A DNA stretch of 64,000 nt from Allomuricauda sp. M10 (GTDB lineage: Bacteria > Bacteroidota > Bacteroidia > Flavobacteriales > Flavobacteriaceae). Below, one piece after another: positions 15,716-23,677 of this stretch. The stretch is taken from contig NZ_JAJGBN010000001.1 of NCBI RefSeq assembly GCF_020782875.1, positions 930,001 to 994,000 on the forward strand, given 5' to 3'. How positions within the stretch are numbered: position 1 is the first letter of the stretch; every line of letters begins with the position of its first letter. Both the position numbers and the translations under genes were made by a program. The notes beneath the pieces are model-generated. The model was not told the origin of the DNA. It was given only the letters and a program-made list of their open reading frames with translations, and did no database searches.

Positions 15716-16087
15716 ATGAGCAAAAAAATGAAATTTTTAACAGTCGATGGGTCTTTGGCAGTGATGGGTCAGATTGAATTTGATCCCAAAGAGTTTTTTG
15801 GTCTTCCAATTGGTTCAATGGTAAAGCAGATTGGTGATGGCCGGGAAACCGGAAGTATCAGAACGGATGTATTTAGGGAGCCGTTCAAGTATTGTGGAAG
15901 CTTCAAGGCTTCACCGCTTGGGGTAGAAAATGAATTCTTTGCTTTTCAGGTTCCAGATGCCATCTATGAATCAAAGGAACCCCTATATCTGCTATATGGT
16001 TCCACTGGATGCGAAGTTGTAAGGGAAACAAAGGGGTATTATCGATTTTTAAAACCACAATTTAAGATACATGAACCTATTTTCTGA
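15716..16087 (+). CDS. Early phage protein, unknown
   Basis: 123 residues, beta-rich, no motif recognised. Coupled to the next gene by a 17-base overlap. Codon use is somewhat more AT-rich than the transposase region. Confidence 0.55.
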   Translation: MSKKMKFLTVDGSLAVMGQIEFDPKEFFGLPIGSMVKQIGDGRETGSIRTDVFREPFKYCGSFKASPLGVENEFFAFQVPDAIYESKEPLYLLYGSTGCEVVRETKGYYRFLKPQFKIHEPIF

Positions 16088-16271
16088 ACTGACGTATTGC
16101 GATTATTGCAAAACTGCCCCAAAGCCAAGAAACCCTGTTTTGTTCGATGGTTTCAGAGATATGGATACAGGGCATTTGGTTTGTTGGAATTGTAGGGAAA
16201 CCCACTATAAAATGAAAAATCAAAGTGAACACAAGGGCAAACATTCTGAAATGCCCGAACTGATAAGCTAG
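16071..16271 (+). CDS. Small zinc-finger-like protein (66 aa)
   Basis: 66 residues with two CxxC pairs, CDYC (residues 10-13) and CWNC (38-41), the layout of a four-cysteine zinc ribbon. A small DNA-, RNA- or protein-binding role is possible. It overlaps the upstream gene. Confidence 0.55.
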   Translation: MNLFSELTYCDYCKTAPKPRNPVLFDGFRDMDTGHLVCWNCRETHYKMKNQSEHKGKHSEMPELIS

Positions 16272-16278
16272 AATAAAA

Positions 16279-16470
16279 ATGGCCAAGGACAACGAGAACA
16301 CAAAAAGGAAATACGAAGACATCCGTGCAGCCTACAAGGAATGGACGGAAAAGACATATAAAGGTGTCAGGATTTACACTGATGAACATATTTACCTAAA
16401 ACTGGAAGAACAGTTCTATCTGAAGCCCAAGACCATCGAGAACATACTTTATTACCGGACAACGTATTAA
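16279..16470 (+). CDS. Small charged protein, possible regulator (63 aa)
   Basis: 63 residues. The C-terminal half (YLKLEEQFYLKPKTIENILYYRT) has the look of a single helix-turn-helix, as in small Mor/C-type or other late activators, but that is weak. It lies near the end of the early block, where Mu places its middle and late regulators. Confidence 0.45.
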   Translation: MAKDNENTKRKYEDIRAAYKEWTEKTYKGVRIYTDEHIYLKLEEQFYLKPKTIENILYYRTTY

Positions 16471-16543
16471 GGTGCAATTGACCCTGAATTACTAAGCATT
16501 GGCCTAGAATTTGATACATTTATCAAAACCAAAACCATATACA

Positions 16544-16978
16544 ATGAAACATTTTATACTCTGTTTCCTGTTCCTGACTGGGGCATTGTCCTATTCACAA
16601 ACTGCGGACGAATATCTTGAAATGGCATTGAAGCAATACTCAATTAATCCTATGGTGTCAAGTGTTAGGACTAATTTCAATAACGCATTGAAGCTAGAGC
16701 CAAAAAACGAGAAAGTACTTTACGAGTTTGCAAAATACGATATTGAAAAAGGGGCTTATTACGAGGCGCAGGATTTACTTACAACCCTTTTGGAGATTGT
16801 TGATAATAACCCGGAATATTACTGGCAGCGTGTTCGGGTTTTGGTAAGACGAAACTCATTGAAAAAAGAACTTCTGATGGCTCGTGACGATCTTGAAAAA
16901 GCCATTGAATTGGGATTCAATGACACCTTGAAGATTAAAAAGGCCAATGAACTTATCGATGAATATTTAAAACTATAG
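16544..16978 (+). CDS. Exported TPR-like protein
   Basis: 144 residues from the ATG at 16544. The N-terminus MKHFILCFLFLTGALSYSQ is a clear Sec signal peptide with cleavage expected after SYS. The mature part has helical repeats of TPR type (LEPKNEKVLYEFAKYDIEKGAYYEAQDLL). It would act in the periplasm. An exported protein in a phage early region suggests a lysogenic-conversion gene; the preceding 73-base gap could hold its own promoter. Confidence 0.65.
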   Translation: MKHFILCFLFLTGALSYSQTADEYLEMALKQYSINPMVSSVRTNFNNALKLEPKNEKVLYEFAKYDIEKGAYYEAQDLLTTLLEIVDNNPEYYWQRVRVLVRRNSLKKELLMARDDLEKAIELGFNDTLKIKKANELIDEYLKL

Positions 16979-16987
16979 CATTATTCG

Positions 16988-17374
16988 ATGGATATTGAAC
17001 AATTCAAGAAATATAGAACTGAAAACAATGTCGTCCATCTTCCTATAAAAATGGATGATGAAGAACTGATTAAACTGGTTCCGAATGAATTGCCCCCTTT
17101 ACCGAAAATCGATTTTAACATTGACCCTAACTATGTTTTTAGGGAGCATTTTTTAAAACTAGCATTTGAGGCGGAAGAAAGTTTAGTTAAACTGGTATTA
17201 AAGGAATATCTGAAAAGGGAACCCGTATTGACGGATGCACAAAGATGTACAAAGATTGAGCATGTGGATTTTCCCGGAAGGTACATTTTAGCATACGATC
17301 ACGTCCAATTGGGAATGATACGACAGGAAATGAATGGATTTGTGTTCCAAGGTGGGGAAACCACCTTTTATTGA
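16988..17374 (+). CDS. Last gene of the early block, unknown
   Basis: 128 residues, acidic N-terminal half, no family recognised. It is followed 20 bases later by a strong intrinsic terminator, so it closes the rightward early transcript. Confidence 0.6.
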   Translation: MDIEQFKKYRTENNVVHLPIKMDDEELIKLVPNELPPLPKIDFNIDPNYVFREHFLKLAFEAEESLVKLVLKEYLKREPVLTDAQRCTKIEHVDFPGRYILAYDHVQLGMIRQEMNGFVFQGGETTFY

Positions 17375-17394
17375 AATTTACTTAACATTACAGA

Positions 17395-17431
17395 AACCCG
17401 CAATGTTCCTTGGATGTTGCGGGTTATTTTT
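17395..17431 (+). terminator. Intrinsic terminator of the early operon
   Basis: Perfect 9 bp stem AACCCGCAA (17395-17403) / TTGCGGGTT (17417-17425) with a 13-base loop and the tail ATTTTTG. It acts rightward only; no T-run follows on the other strand. Confidence 0.85.
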
Positions 17432-17447
17432 GTCCAAAACTTAAGCC

Positions 17448-17765
17448 ATGGGATATTTGCCAGAAGTGTACAAGGGTCAAAAATACCTCGTTGAAGGGGA
17501 GGTGTTCAGGGTCACCAGTGTCAGGGCCACTAATGTCTGTTCTCCCTTTGATTATATCATATCGGTATCCTTCAAGAGCCGGAACCGACATTTTGAGGAA
17601 AGGATACAGAATGTGATCGAAAACCCAGATTTTAAGTTGTTGAGGGAATCACGAAGGGCCTTTCTATTTCGACATCTGGGCCACCACCTTGTTCGATTGA
17701 GACATCGCCCGGTATCATACCTACAAAGTCTGGCGAGGCACTTGCATCTTCCACCAACATGGTAA
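17448..17765 (+). CDS. Uncertain ORF facing the inverted head module
   Basis: 105 residues. The first ~70 (MGYLPEVYKGQKYLVEGEVF... to NPDFKLLRES) read like a genuine beta-rich small protein. The rest lies antisense to the convergent gene at 17632-18186, with an overlap of 134 bases, and reads like a shadow. It may be a gene whose 3' end was replaced when the head module was flipped, or not a gene at all. Confidence 0.35.
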   Translation: MGYLPEVYKGQKYLVEGEVFRVTSVRATNVCSPFDYIISVSFKSRNRHFEERIQNVIENPDFKLLRESRRAFLFRHLGHHLVRLRHRPVSYLQSLARHLHLPPTW

Positions 17766-18186
17766 ATGTCTGTCTGTACAGGTTCCCTGCGCTGCCTGTG
17801 TCAACTGGCCCGAACCCGACCCTTTTGCATTCACTGTAATTAATCCCGCTGCTCCCATGCAGAAGGGCATGGATGTCCGTTATGGTGTTCAGGTAGGTCA
17901 GGGCACCCTCTTGGTTATATCCTCCGTCGAAGGTGTCCAAAAACGTTTCATAGAAAAAGTACACGTCCAACTGCACTACAATGCGCTGTGCATTTATCCC
18001 TAGGTCTTGTGGTTCCCCAAGTATCCTGAAGGCAAGGAATGCCGCAGGGGTCGGGAAAGGATGTTCATCTTCCAAGAACCCCACTTGGTTGTGCCAAAGG
18101 TCTATCCATTCAATGGATTGGAGTTGTGCCACGAACAGTTCACATATTTCCTTGTAGAGCAAAGCCCATAATTTCAATTCGTCCAT
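17632..18186 (-). CDS. Putative tail-terminator-type protein
   Basis: 184 residues, last gene of the leftward head module. WHNQVGFLEDEHPFPTPAAFLAFR followed by a V.LDVYFFYETF strand is the layout I associate with small tail-terminator or neck proteins of Bacteroidota phages (compare Mu gp37 in position). It overlaps the gpG-like gene by one base. Moderate certainty on function, high on being a gene. Confidence 0.6.
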   Translation of the reverse strand: MDELKLWALLYKEICELFVAQLQSIEWIDLWHNQVGFLEDEHPFPTPAAFLAFRILGEPQDLGINAQRIVVQLDVYFFYETFLDTFDGGYNQEGALTYLNTITDIHALLHGSSGINYSECKRVGFGPVDTGSAGNLYRQTFTMLVEDASASPDFVGMIPGDVSIEQGGGPDVEIERPFVIPSTT

Positions 18187-18704
18187 CAGAGTGTTTTAAA
18201 TCGTTTATCAAGTTCCCGGACAAGCCAATCGTTCAGTTGTTCCATAAAGACCTCACTATGGCCAATGAACTGGCGTTTTGGCATGTTCACGGTTATCTTT
18301 TGTTTTTTGGTCAGCGCAAGCCCCTTCCACATTTCCTTGCCAGTGGCCCGGTACATGAACCAAAAGTATTTACGGCTCTTTGCTGTCAAGGGGATCGATA
18401 TGGTTCCGCCGTTGTTGTGGATTTCGGCATGTGCCTCCCTGCTCCCGAACTCAATCCTTTCCATACTGGAACTGAAGACCTCGATGCTGTTCATCAGAAC
18501 GGATGACTTTATCAGTATTTTTCTCCCAGGATCAACATCTCCTTTTCTTTCCACCCAAGCTTCATATACGGCATCGGTGAAACCTTGGTCAAGGAAGCTG
18601 TCCTGAAAGAAGTTCACCCCGGCCCTACTGGCATACCGGACTGCATCCTTCTTCAGTTTGTCCACCATGGCGCCAAAGTCGGGTATGTCATTTGTCCTTG
18701 CCAT
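18186..18704 (-). CDS. Phage virion morphogenesis protein (Mu gpG / P2 gpS-like)
   Basis: 172 residues. Near the centre, SVLMNSIEVFSSSMERIEFGSREAHAEIHNNGGTISIP is the typical core of the phage virion morphogenesis/tail-completion family (NSI...V.iGs...YA.iHN.GG.i.). MPKRQFIGHS near the end matches MPaRpFlG. In P2 and Mu this protein acts at the head-tail joint. It overlaps the gpF-like gene by 17 bases. Confidence 0.8.
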   Translation of the reverse strand: MARTNDIPDFGAMVDKLKKDAVRYASRAGVNFFQDSFLDQGFTDAVYEAWVERKGDVDPGRKILIKSSVLMNSIEVFSSSMERIEFGSREAHAEIHNNGGTISIPLTAKSRKYFWFMYRATGKEMWKGLALTKKQKITVNMPKRQFIGHSEVFMEQLNDWLVRELDKRFKTL

Positions 18705-19494
18705 CCAAATAGTCTTGATAAGCCTTTTTGGCCGCTTTGTCCATTGTGAAATAGGGATGCCCCTTTTCGTTGAACACTACCCCTGTCTTGCCCACATTGC
18801 CCTTGAATGCCGGATGGATGTCAACCTTCGGCCTCCTTCCATTGGTATTTTTGTCCGTTGGCCTTGCGCCGCACCTGCACCTATATCCGTTAGGTGGGTA
18901 GTTCTCGTCCCAGAACACATCTTCAATGGGCAATATGATGCCCCCAAGCTTTTCGTGTTCCTCCCTTACCCTGTCATCGCCCACTATGATATATTCAAGG
19001 TTCGGGAACAGGTCTTTATCGGCCTCGAATTCCGCCCACTGTTTCGCTGCTTGACTGGAACGCTTGACCGTTTGGTGTTCCGACTGTAGATAGGTTCGGT
19101 TGAAGGTCTCATGTACCTCCATGACCTTCTTTTCAAACTTGGAGTAACTGACCAGCTTCCCTTCTTCATCCACCAGAAAGCTGTGCATCTGTTCCAACTG
19201 CTGGTAGGTCTTGGCCACGGAGAACCGGAAAAGATGGTTTTGAATCTTTATCCCTGTCCCGTCAGTGGTGAACTTGGCCCCGAACCCGGCCTTTGCAGCT
19301 GTTTCCAGTTCCTTGTAGGTATTGTCGATAAGACCTTTGTGGAGGTCTGTGGGCTTCAGTTTGTTATCAAAAAGGTCTTTCGCAATCTTGGTTATCATTG
19401 CAAGCCATGGCTTCAAATCTATTGCCTCTATGGTCGGTTCGGGGCTGTCATGGCCACACCCCTTGCCACCTGTGTAGAACAGGTCAATGGCCAT
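18688..19494 (-). CDS. Mu gpF-like head morphogenesis protein
   Basis: 268 residues. The conserved C-terminal block is DVFWDENYPPNGYRCRCGARPT, preceded by QWAEFEADKDLFPNLEYIIVGDDRVREEHEKLGG. It is characteristic of the Mu F / SPP1 gp7 head morphogenesis domain, with Cys pairs in YRCRC. This minor capsid protein is needed for head assembly and is next to the portal gene, as in Mu. It starts 8 bases after the portal stop. Confidence 0.85.
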   Translation of the reverse strand: MAIDLFYTGGKGCGHDSPEPTIEAIDLKPWLAMITKIAKDLFDNKLKPTDLHKGLIDNTYKELETAAKAGFGAKFTTDGTGIKIQNHLFRFSVAKTYQQLEQMHSFLVDEEGKLVSYSKFEKKVMEVHETFNRTYLQSEHQTVKRSSQAAKQWAEFEADKDLFPNLEYIIVGDDRVREEHEKLGGIILPIEDVFWDENYPPNGYRCRCGARPTDKNTNGRRPKVDIHPAFKGNVGKTGVVFNEKGHPYFTMDKAAKKAYQDYLDGKDK

Positions 19495-19502
19495 AGAGGC
19501 TT

Positions 19503-20786
19503 TTACTTTGACGGCGGTTCCTTTCCGGGTTCCTTCGTCGGTTCCGTTGGCGGTGTGGTCTGGTTGTACCCTGTTATCGGGATTCCCGTCTTCTGTGCCA
19601 CGGCCTCATGGTCTATGGTATATCCGGCCTGTGTCAAGGAAACCACCTTATCGATGTATTCCGAATTTGGCATGTCGTAACTTTCGTCCCATTCCAAACG
19701 ATGCCCGGAAAGCCCTCCATAGTAGCTGCTCAACCCTATCAACATTGGAATCAGGTGCTTGTTCACGATGGCCTGTGCAAAAAGCTTATCGCTTTCGTGC
19801 CTGTCATTGGCCACTTCCGCCAATACCTTCAAGCTTCCATAGGTTCCCGGACTTTCCTTGTGGTCCGTGGTTCCATCCTGTCCCAATACAAGTTTGGAAA
19901 TCTCACTGTTGATGACACTGATAAGTTCGGAAAAGGTCTTGTGTGCATCGGTCTTGGGCAGTTCCCCAAGGGTTATCTTTTCATTGCCACGCAATACCCC
20001 GACATGGTTGCTTATCATCTGAAGGCCCATGGCCAAAAGTTCCTCGGCACGCTCCTGTGTCATGTTGTCCGTGGTGATCCACACACCGGGTATCCCATAC
20101 TTTTCGATATAGTCCAACCAACTACCCATGGCCAGCTTCTTTGCCAATATCAGCGGGGTCAATTGGTTCAAAAGACCCAAGCTGTTGTCGTCACCTACTT
20201 GAAGGTAGTATTTTGAAAGGTTTCCCTCTTTGTATGGCCATCCTGTTTCATCGCCCGGTTCCTTCAGGATGATGCCCTTTCTTGGGTTGGTGTGTTCCAT
20301 GGGGATAAGGGTCGCCTTTTTGACTTCCAAGAGGTCGTCCAGTTCAAACAGTTCGATGACCTTCGGCCCGGTGAACATCGACCATAGTGCATAGCGCATG
20401 AACTGCTCGAACCAAGGGCTTTCAAAAAGCACCTTCAGTTCCTCGTTTTCGTCACCGGATTCGTTCACTATCTTGTATTTGGAGCGCAAGACCCTGTAAA
20501 TCCTAGTTTCGATGGTGTTGTACGTATGTGCGTCAAGCAATAGGTTTTCGTACAGCTGCGCCAAGAACAACAGGCTGGAATTTTCGGGGTCTGTGGCCAC
20601 GGCCACGGCATCCTTCCAATCCTTCAGGGTCTTTACCTCGAACGTCTTTGGCTGCCTTTTTATCTCGGTGGGACTTTTCTTGGAACCACCTTTGCGGGAA
20701 TTGTCGTTCTTGGCCATCTGAATCCTTATCTTGTCCTCTGGAATCCATCCCAAAATCTTATCCTGAAATTTGTCTTTAAAGCTCAT
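19503..20786 (-). CDS. Portal protein, Mu gp29-like (DUF935)
   Basis: 427 residues, somewhat shorter than Mu gp29 (~510). Diagnostic stretch: KKLAMGSWLDYIEKYGIPGVWITTDN, then LISVINSEISKLVLGQDGTTD and YGSLKVLAEVANDRHESDKLFAQ. It forms the dodecameric portal through which DNA is packaged. Order terL - DUF1320 - portal - gpF differs from Mu only in where the DUF1320 gene sits. Confidence 0.88.
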   Translation of the reverse strand: MSFKDKFQDKILGWIPEDKIRIQMAKNDNSRKGGSKKSPTEIKRQPKTFEVKTLKDWKDAVAVATDPENSSLLFLAQLYENLLLDAHTYNTIETRIYRVLRSKYKIVNESGDENEELKVLFESPWFEQFMRYALWSMFTGPKVIELFELDDLLEVKKATLIPMEHTNPRKGIILKEPGDETGWPYKEGNLSKYYLQVGDDNSLGLLNQLTPLILAKKLAMGSWLDYIEKYGIPGVWITTDNMTQERAEELLAMGLQMISNHVGVLRGNEKITLGELPKTDAHKTFSELISVINSEISKLVLGQDGTTDHKESPGTYGSLKVLAEVANDRHESDKLFAQAIVNKHLIPMLIGLSSYYGGLSGHRLEWDESYDMPNSEYIDKVVSLTQAGYTIDHEAVAQKTGIPITGYNQTTPPTEPTKEPGKEPPSK

Positions 20787-20796
20787 TTAAAAGGGG

Positions 20797-21234
20797 TTAA
20801 ATGTAGTAATCCGTATTCTTTCTGTTGGCAATGATGGGTTTTACGACCACATCGCCGTTTCCGTCCGTGGGTTTTGGAAGACCGGGCGGCACTTCCTTTC
20901 CTGCCTGAATCTTTTCCAAGGTCTTCATCACTTCTTCATACCCTTCCTTGTAGTCGGATGGCACCTTTCTGGCAGCGTTCCTTTTTACAAAAAGGTATAT
21001 GGCTATGGTGACCACAAAATGGATTATCAGGTAATGTCTTTCAATGCCTTCTGTCCCGAAAATCGCATCCGTGTCAAAACGCCCGCTCAACTTGCTCTTT
21101 ACCATTTCCACGGCAATGGCCTCCTTTTGTTCCAGTATGGCGATCACGTCATTTTCTTCGCTGTTCCTTTCGGTCAACAGCTGTTTGAGTATCGAAGCCT
21201 CAAAATCTTCCTGTTCTAAAAAAATATAGGCCAT
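20797..21234 (-). CDS. DUF1320 / gp36-like head-tail connector protein
   Basis: 145 residues beginning MAYIFLEQEDFEASI, with a helical body (VMKTLEKIQAGKE) and a C-terminal tail. This is the form of the Mu gp36/DUF1320 connector family. The start ATG overlaps the terL stop by one base. Confidence 0.65.
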   Translation of the reverse strand: MAYIFLEQEDFEASILKQLLTERNSEENDVIAILEQKEAIAVEMVKSKLSGRFDTDAIFGTEGIERHYLIIHFVVTIAIYLFVKRNAARKVPSDYKEGYEEVMKTLEKIQAGKEVPPGLPKPTDGNGDVVVKPIIANRKNTDYYI

Positions 21235-22751
21235 TAGAATCTTCTTTTTCGTTTGTATTTGCCCACGGTGGGCTTGGTGTTTCCGTTTCCGGTATAGATG
21301 TACTTACTGCACTCCGAAATGGCGGACTGGTCGGCATCGGGGCCGTCATCATGGGTCGAATATCCGGGTTCTATCCCGTAAAGCTGCGTCAGTCCCTCCG
21401 CTGTGTCCGCATTTGACTTCAGTTTGTCGTTGTAGTAGATGCGCCCGTTCTGGTAATAGGGCTGTAGGGTCAGTATCCTGTCATACTTTTTGGTCTTCGG
21501 GGTGTCCACTTCAACAAGGTTAAGATGTAGCCCGAAATCGTTCTCCACTTCCTCTATTGTCCTCCTCACTTCGTCGTTCCAGAACTGCGATTCAAAGCCC
21601 CAATGGACTATGACACTTTGGGGCAGGCCCATCTGAAAATCGGCCATCCATTCCAACGGCGCACGCATCTTGCACCTTCGGACAAAGTTTGCCACGTTCC
21701 AGAAATTACGGCCATGAAGCCCCCAGACCTTTACCGCATTGAAGTCGCTGGTGGGTGTCCCTGCATAGGCAACGTCCCACCGCCCTATGATGATCTTGAA
21801 ATGGTTCAGTGACGGCATGCTGCCCCACTGTATCTGGTCTTCCTTGAAAATCTCCCCTTCCACGTGCGGTTCCCCGTTGTATTCGGCCTTTGCCGCCAAT
21901 ATCCCTATTTCCTGCTCGACCTCTTTGTAGTACCATCTTGGATACTTCTGGGGCCAAGCTGGTTCGTATGTTACGGGGTTGTAAGCCTTTACATGGAACA
22001 CCTTCCAGTCCGGGTGCCTTTCCTGAAGGATGGTCTGTATCATGGTGGGCGCAAACCTGTTGTTCGCATACAGGAACCTTCTGATGGGGCCGTCCATAGT
22101 AGGTAGTAAATCTTCCTCGATCCACTTGGCCAGTTTCTTCTGGCGTTTGGTATTGGCGATCGTTGCCTTGGTCTCCAAGTCGTCCACGGTGATAAGGTCG
22201 GGACGTTGGTCTTTCACCCTAAGACCCCTGACGGGCTGTCCTGCCCCAAGGGCCTTGCAGATGAATCCGCTTTTAGTGATATAGAACCCGCTTTCCCATT
22301 GGCCCGTTCCCTTCTGTTCGCCAAAGTCGTTTATGATCCTGGGATTTCCTTCCCATTCCGCCTTCAGGTCGTCGGCCAGTTCACAGGCCCTATCAAAGCT
22401 GGTGGTGACGATGACATGGTAATGGCATTCATCGTTCATCCAGAGCCAGAACGGTTTTATGACATCGTCCCATACGGACTTGGCAAGTCCACGGCCCCAT
22501 TCATCGAACTGTTTGCCAGTCCTGTGTTTCTTTGTCCAGTTGGCCGATTTTATCTGGAAATCCGAACATTCCGATGTTGCATAGTGTGGAAAATAATATT
22601 CCACGCAAAACTTGACATCCTTCTTTGCACGTTCTATCCGGGCCTGCTTTTCGTCCTTGGATTCATCGGGATTGATGGCGGCACCGGAAGACCTGACAAA
22701 TTCAAGCTTCTTCCTGTATTTTTCAACTGCTATTTTGTCAGCCTTGGTCAT
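21234..22751 (-). CDS. Terminase large subunit
   Basis: 505 residues. ATPase part: a deviant Walker A GRGLAKS (residues 86-92) and Walker B LITVDDLE (186-193). The C-terminal RNase H-like nuclease has acidic motifs in IIIGRWDVAYAGTPTSDF (~residue 325) and HDDGPDADQSA (~475). It packages phage DNA headful-wise and trims it. It overlaps the upstream small gene by four bases. Confidence 0.9.
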   Translation of the reverse strand: MTKADKIAVEKYRKKLEFVRSSGAAINPDESKDEKQARIERAKKDVKFCVEYYFPHYATSECSDFQIKSANWTKKHRTGKQFDEWGRGLAKSVWDDVIKPFWLWMNDECHYHVIVTTSFDRACELADDLKAEWEGNPRIINDFGEQKGTGQWESGFYITKSGFICKALGAGQPVRGLRVKDQRPDLITVDDLETKATIANTKRQKKLAKWIEEDLLPTMDGPIRRFLYANNRFAPTMIQTILQERHPDWKVFHVKAYNPVTYEPAWPQKYPRWYYKEVEQEIGILAAKAEYNGEPHVEGEIFKEDQIQWGSMPSLNHFKIIIGRWDVAYAGTPTSDFNAVKVWGLHGRNFWNVANFVRRCKMRAPLEWMADFQMGLPQSVIVHWGFESQFWNDEVRRTIEEVENDFGLHLNLVEVDTPKTKKYDRILTLQPYYQNGRIYYNDKLKSNADTAEGLTQLYGIEPGYSTHDDGPDADQSAISECSKYIYTGNGNTKPTVGKYKRKRRF

Positions 22752-23035
22752 GCGGCCTTTTCGGTTTTACTCTCCATGAAGCGTTCGGAATGACCCTTTA
22801 TCGGTGTCTTGGACAGTTTATGGGTCACAGTGTTCAACTTGAAGTTGTAGTAAAGGTTCTCCACGAACATTAGGTGTTTTGGCCTTTTTTCGGTCGCCCT
22901 GAACTTGATGGGCTGCCCTACCTGAACCCCTGCCCCCCGTTTGAGGTAAAAGGCACCGATACGGAGCCTTAATTTGTCCTTGGTCTCTTTTTTTCTTGCA
23001 AAGGCAAGCCAAATAAGTAATAGTTGTACGGGCAT
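22748..23035 (-). CDS. Hypothetical protein between terminase subunits
   Basis: 95 basic residues. A hydrophobic N-terminal stretch (MPVQLLLIWLAFA) is followed by KR-rich sequence. It sits between terS and terL with a four-base overlap to terL. A membrane segment is possible. Unknown function. Confidence 0.55.
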   Translation of the reverse strand: MPVQLLLIWLAFARKKETKDKLRLRIGAFYLKRGAGVQVGQPIKFRATEKRPKHLMFVENLYYNFKLNTVTHKLSKTPIKGHSERFMESKTEKAA

Positions 23036-23530
23036 TTATCCTAGTTTAAGTGAAATATCTGTGAGGTGTTCCTCTTGGAAGTCCAACAAGTCCATGTACA
23101 GTTTGGGGCTATGGTTCCTGACGGCCTCGAAAATCTGTTCCATGACCTGTATGTACGTGGCCAACGAAACCTTGTTTTCCTTGGCGATGGCCTCAAATTG
23201 TTTGTTCCATTTACTGGCGGCATCGGTGACCCTGTTCAGTTCGGTCTGAAGCTGAAGGAACTTGTCGGTATTGTTCTGGTTTCTGGCCAGTTCCATTTCC
23301 GATTCTATACGAAGGGCCTTTTCCGCAAGGTCGCTTATAAGCTTGCGTAGGTTTTCCTCCTGTGTGCGCCTTCCGATGAAGCGGGCCTCACGTTCCTGTT
23401 TCCATCCGAACCGGGTCACCCAATTGCTGATGGTCTTTTCCTGTACATTGACGAGTTTGGCGATGTCCTTCTGGCTCTTACCGCTCATGTACAGCTGCTT
23501 TGCTGTTGCTCTTTCGCTTGTTTTTCCCAT
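23036..23530 (-). CDS. Terminase small subunit, DUF1804-like
   Basis: 164 residues. The N-terminal HTH (ATAKQLYMSGKSQKDIAKLVNVQEKTISNWVTRFGW) and the long helical oligomerisation region match the Mu gp27/DUF1804 and other terS architectures. It recognises phage DNA for packaging. First gene of the leftward module, reading from the divergent control region at 23531-23677. Confidence 0.85.
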   Translation of the reverse strand: MGKTSERATAKQLYMSGKSQKDIAKLVNVQEKTISNWVTRFGWKQEREARFIGRRTQEENLRKLISDLAEKALRIESEMELARNQNNTDKFLQLQTELNRVTDAASKWNKQFEAIAKENKVSLATYIQVMEQIFEAVRNHSPKLYMDLLDFQEEHLTDISLKLG

Positions 23531-23677
23531 AGTGATGGTACAAAATTGTACTATTTATCCATGCTCTTTGAATGCATTTTTTAAAATAGAATCGTACAGA
23601 CACTATGACAGTTTGTATATGACACTATGACAGAATCACTATTTTTTGCACTTTGATTTTTCACGCACATTTGCTGC
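23531..23677. promoter_or_regulatory. Divergent late control region with paired repeats
   Basis: 147 bases between leftward terS and rightward protease. Two exact copies of GACACTATGACAG lie at 23599-23611 and 23621-23633, start-to-start 22 bases, two turns of the helix. The palindrome GTACAA-AA-TTGTAC (23538-23551) is next to the terS start. The layout fits an activator binding in tandem to switch on both late operons. Confidence 0.65.

Noticed and set aside
17395..23677. Site-specific invertible switch for the head module
   Set aside because: No inverted repeats at the two borders and no invertase gene were seen, so active inversion is not claimed.
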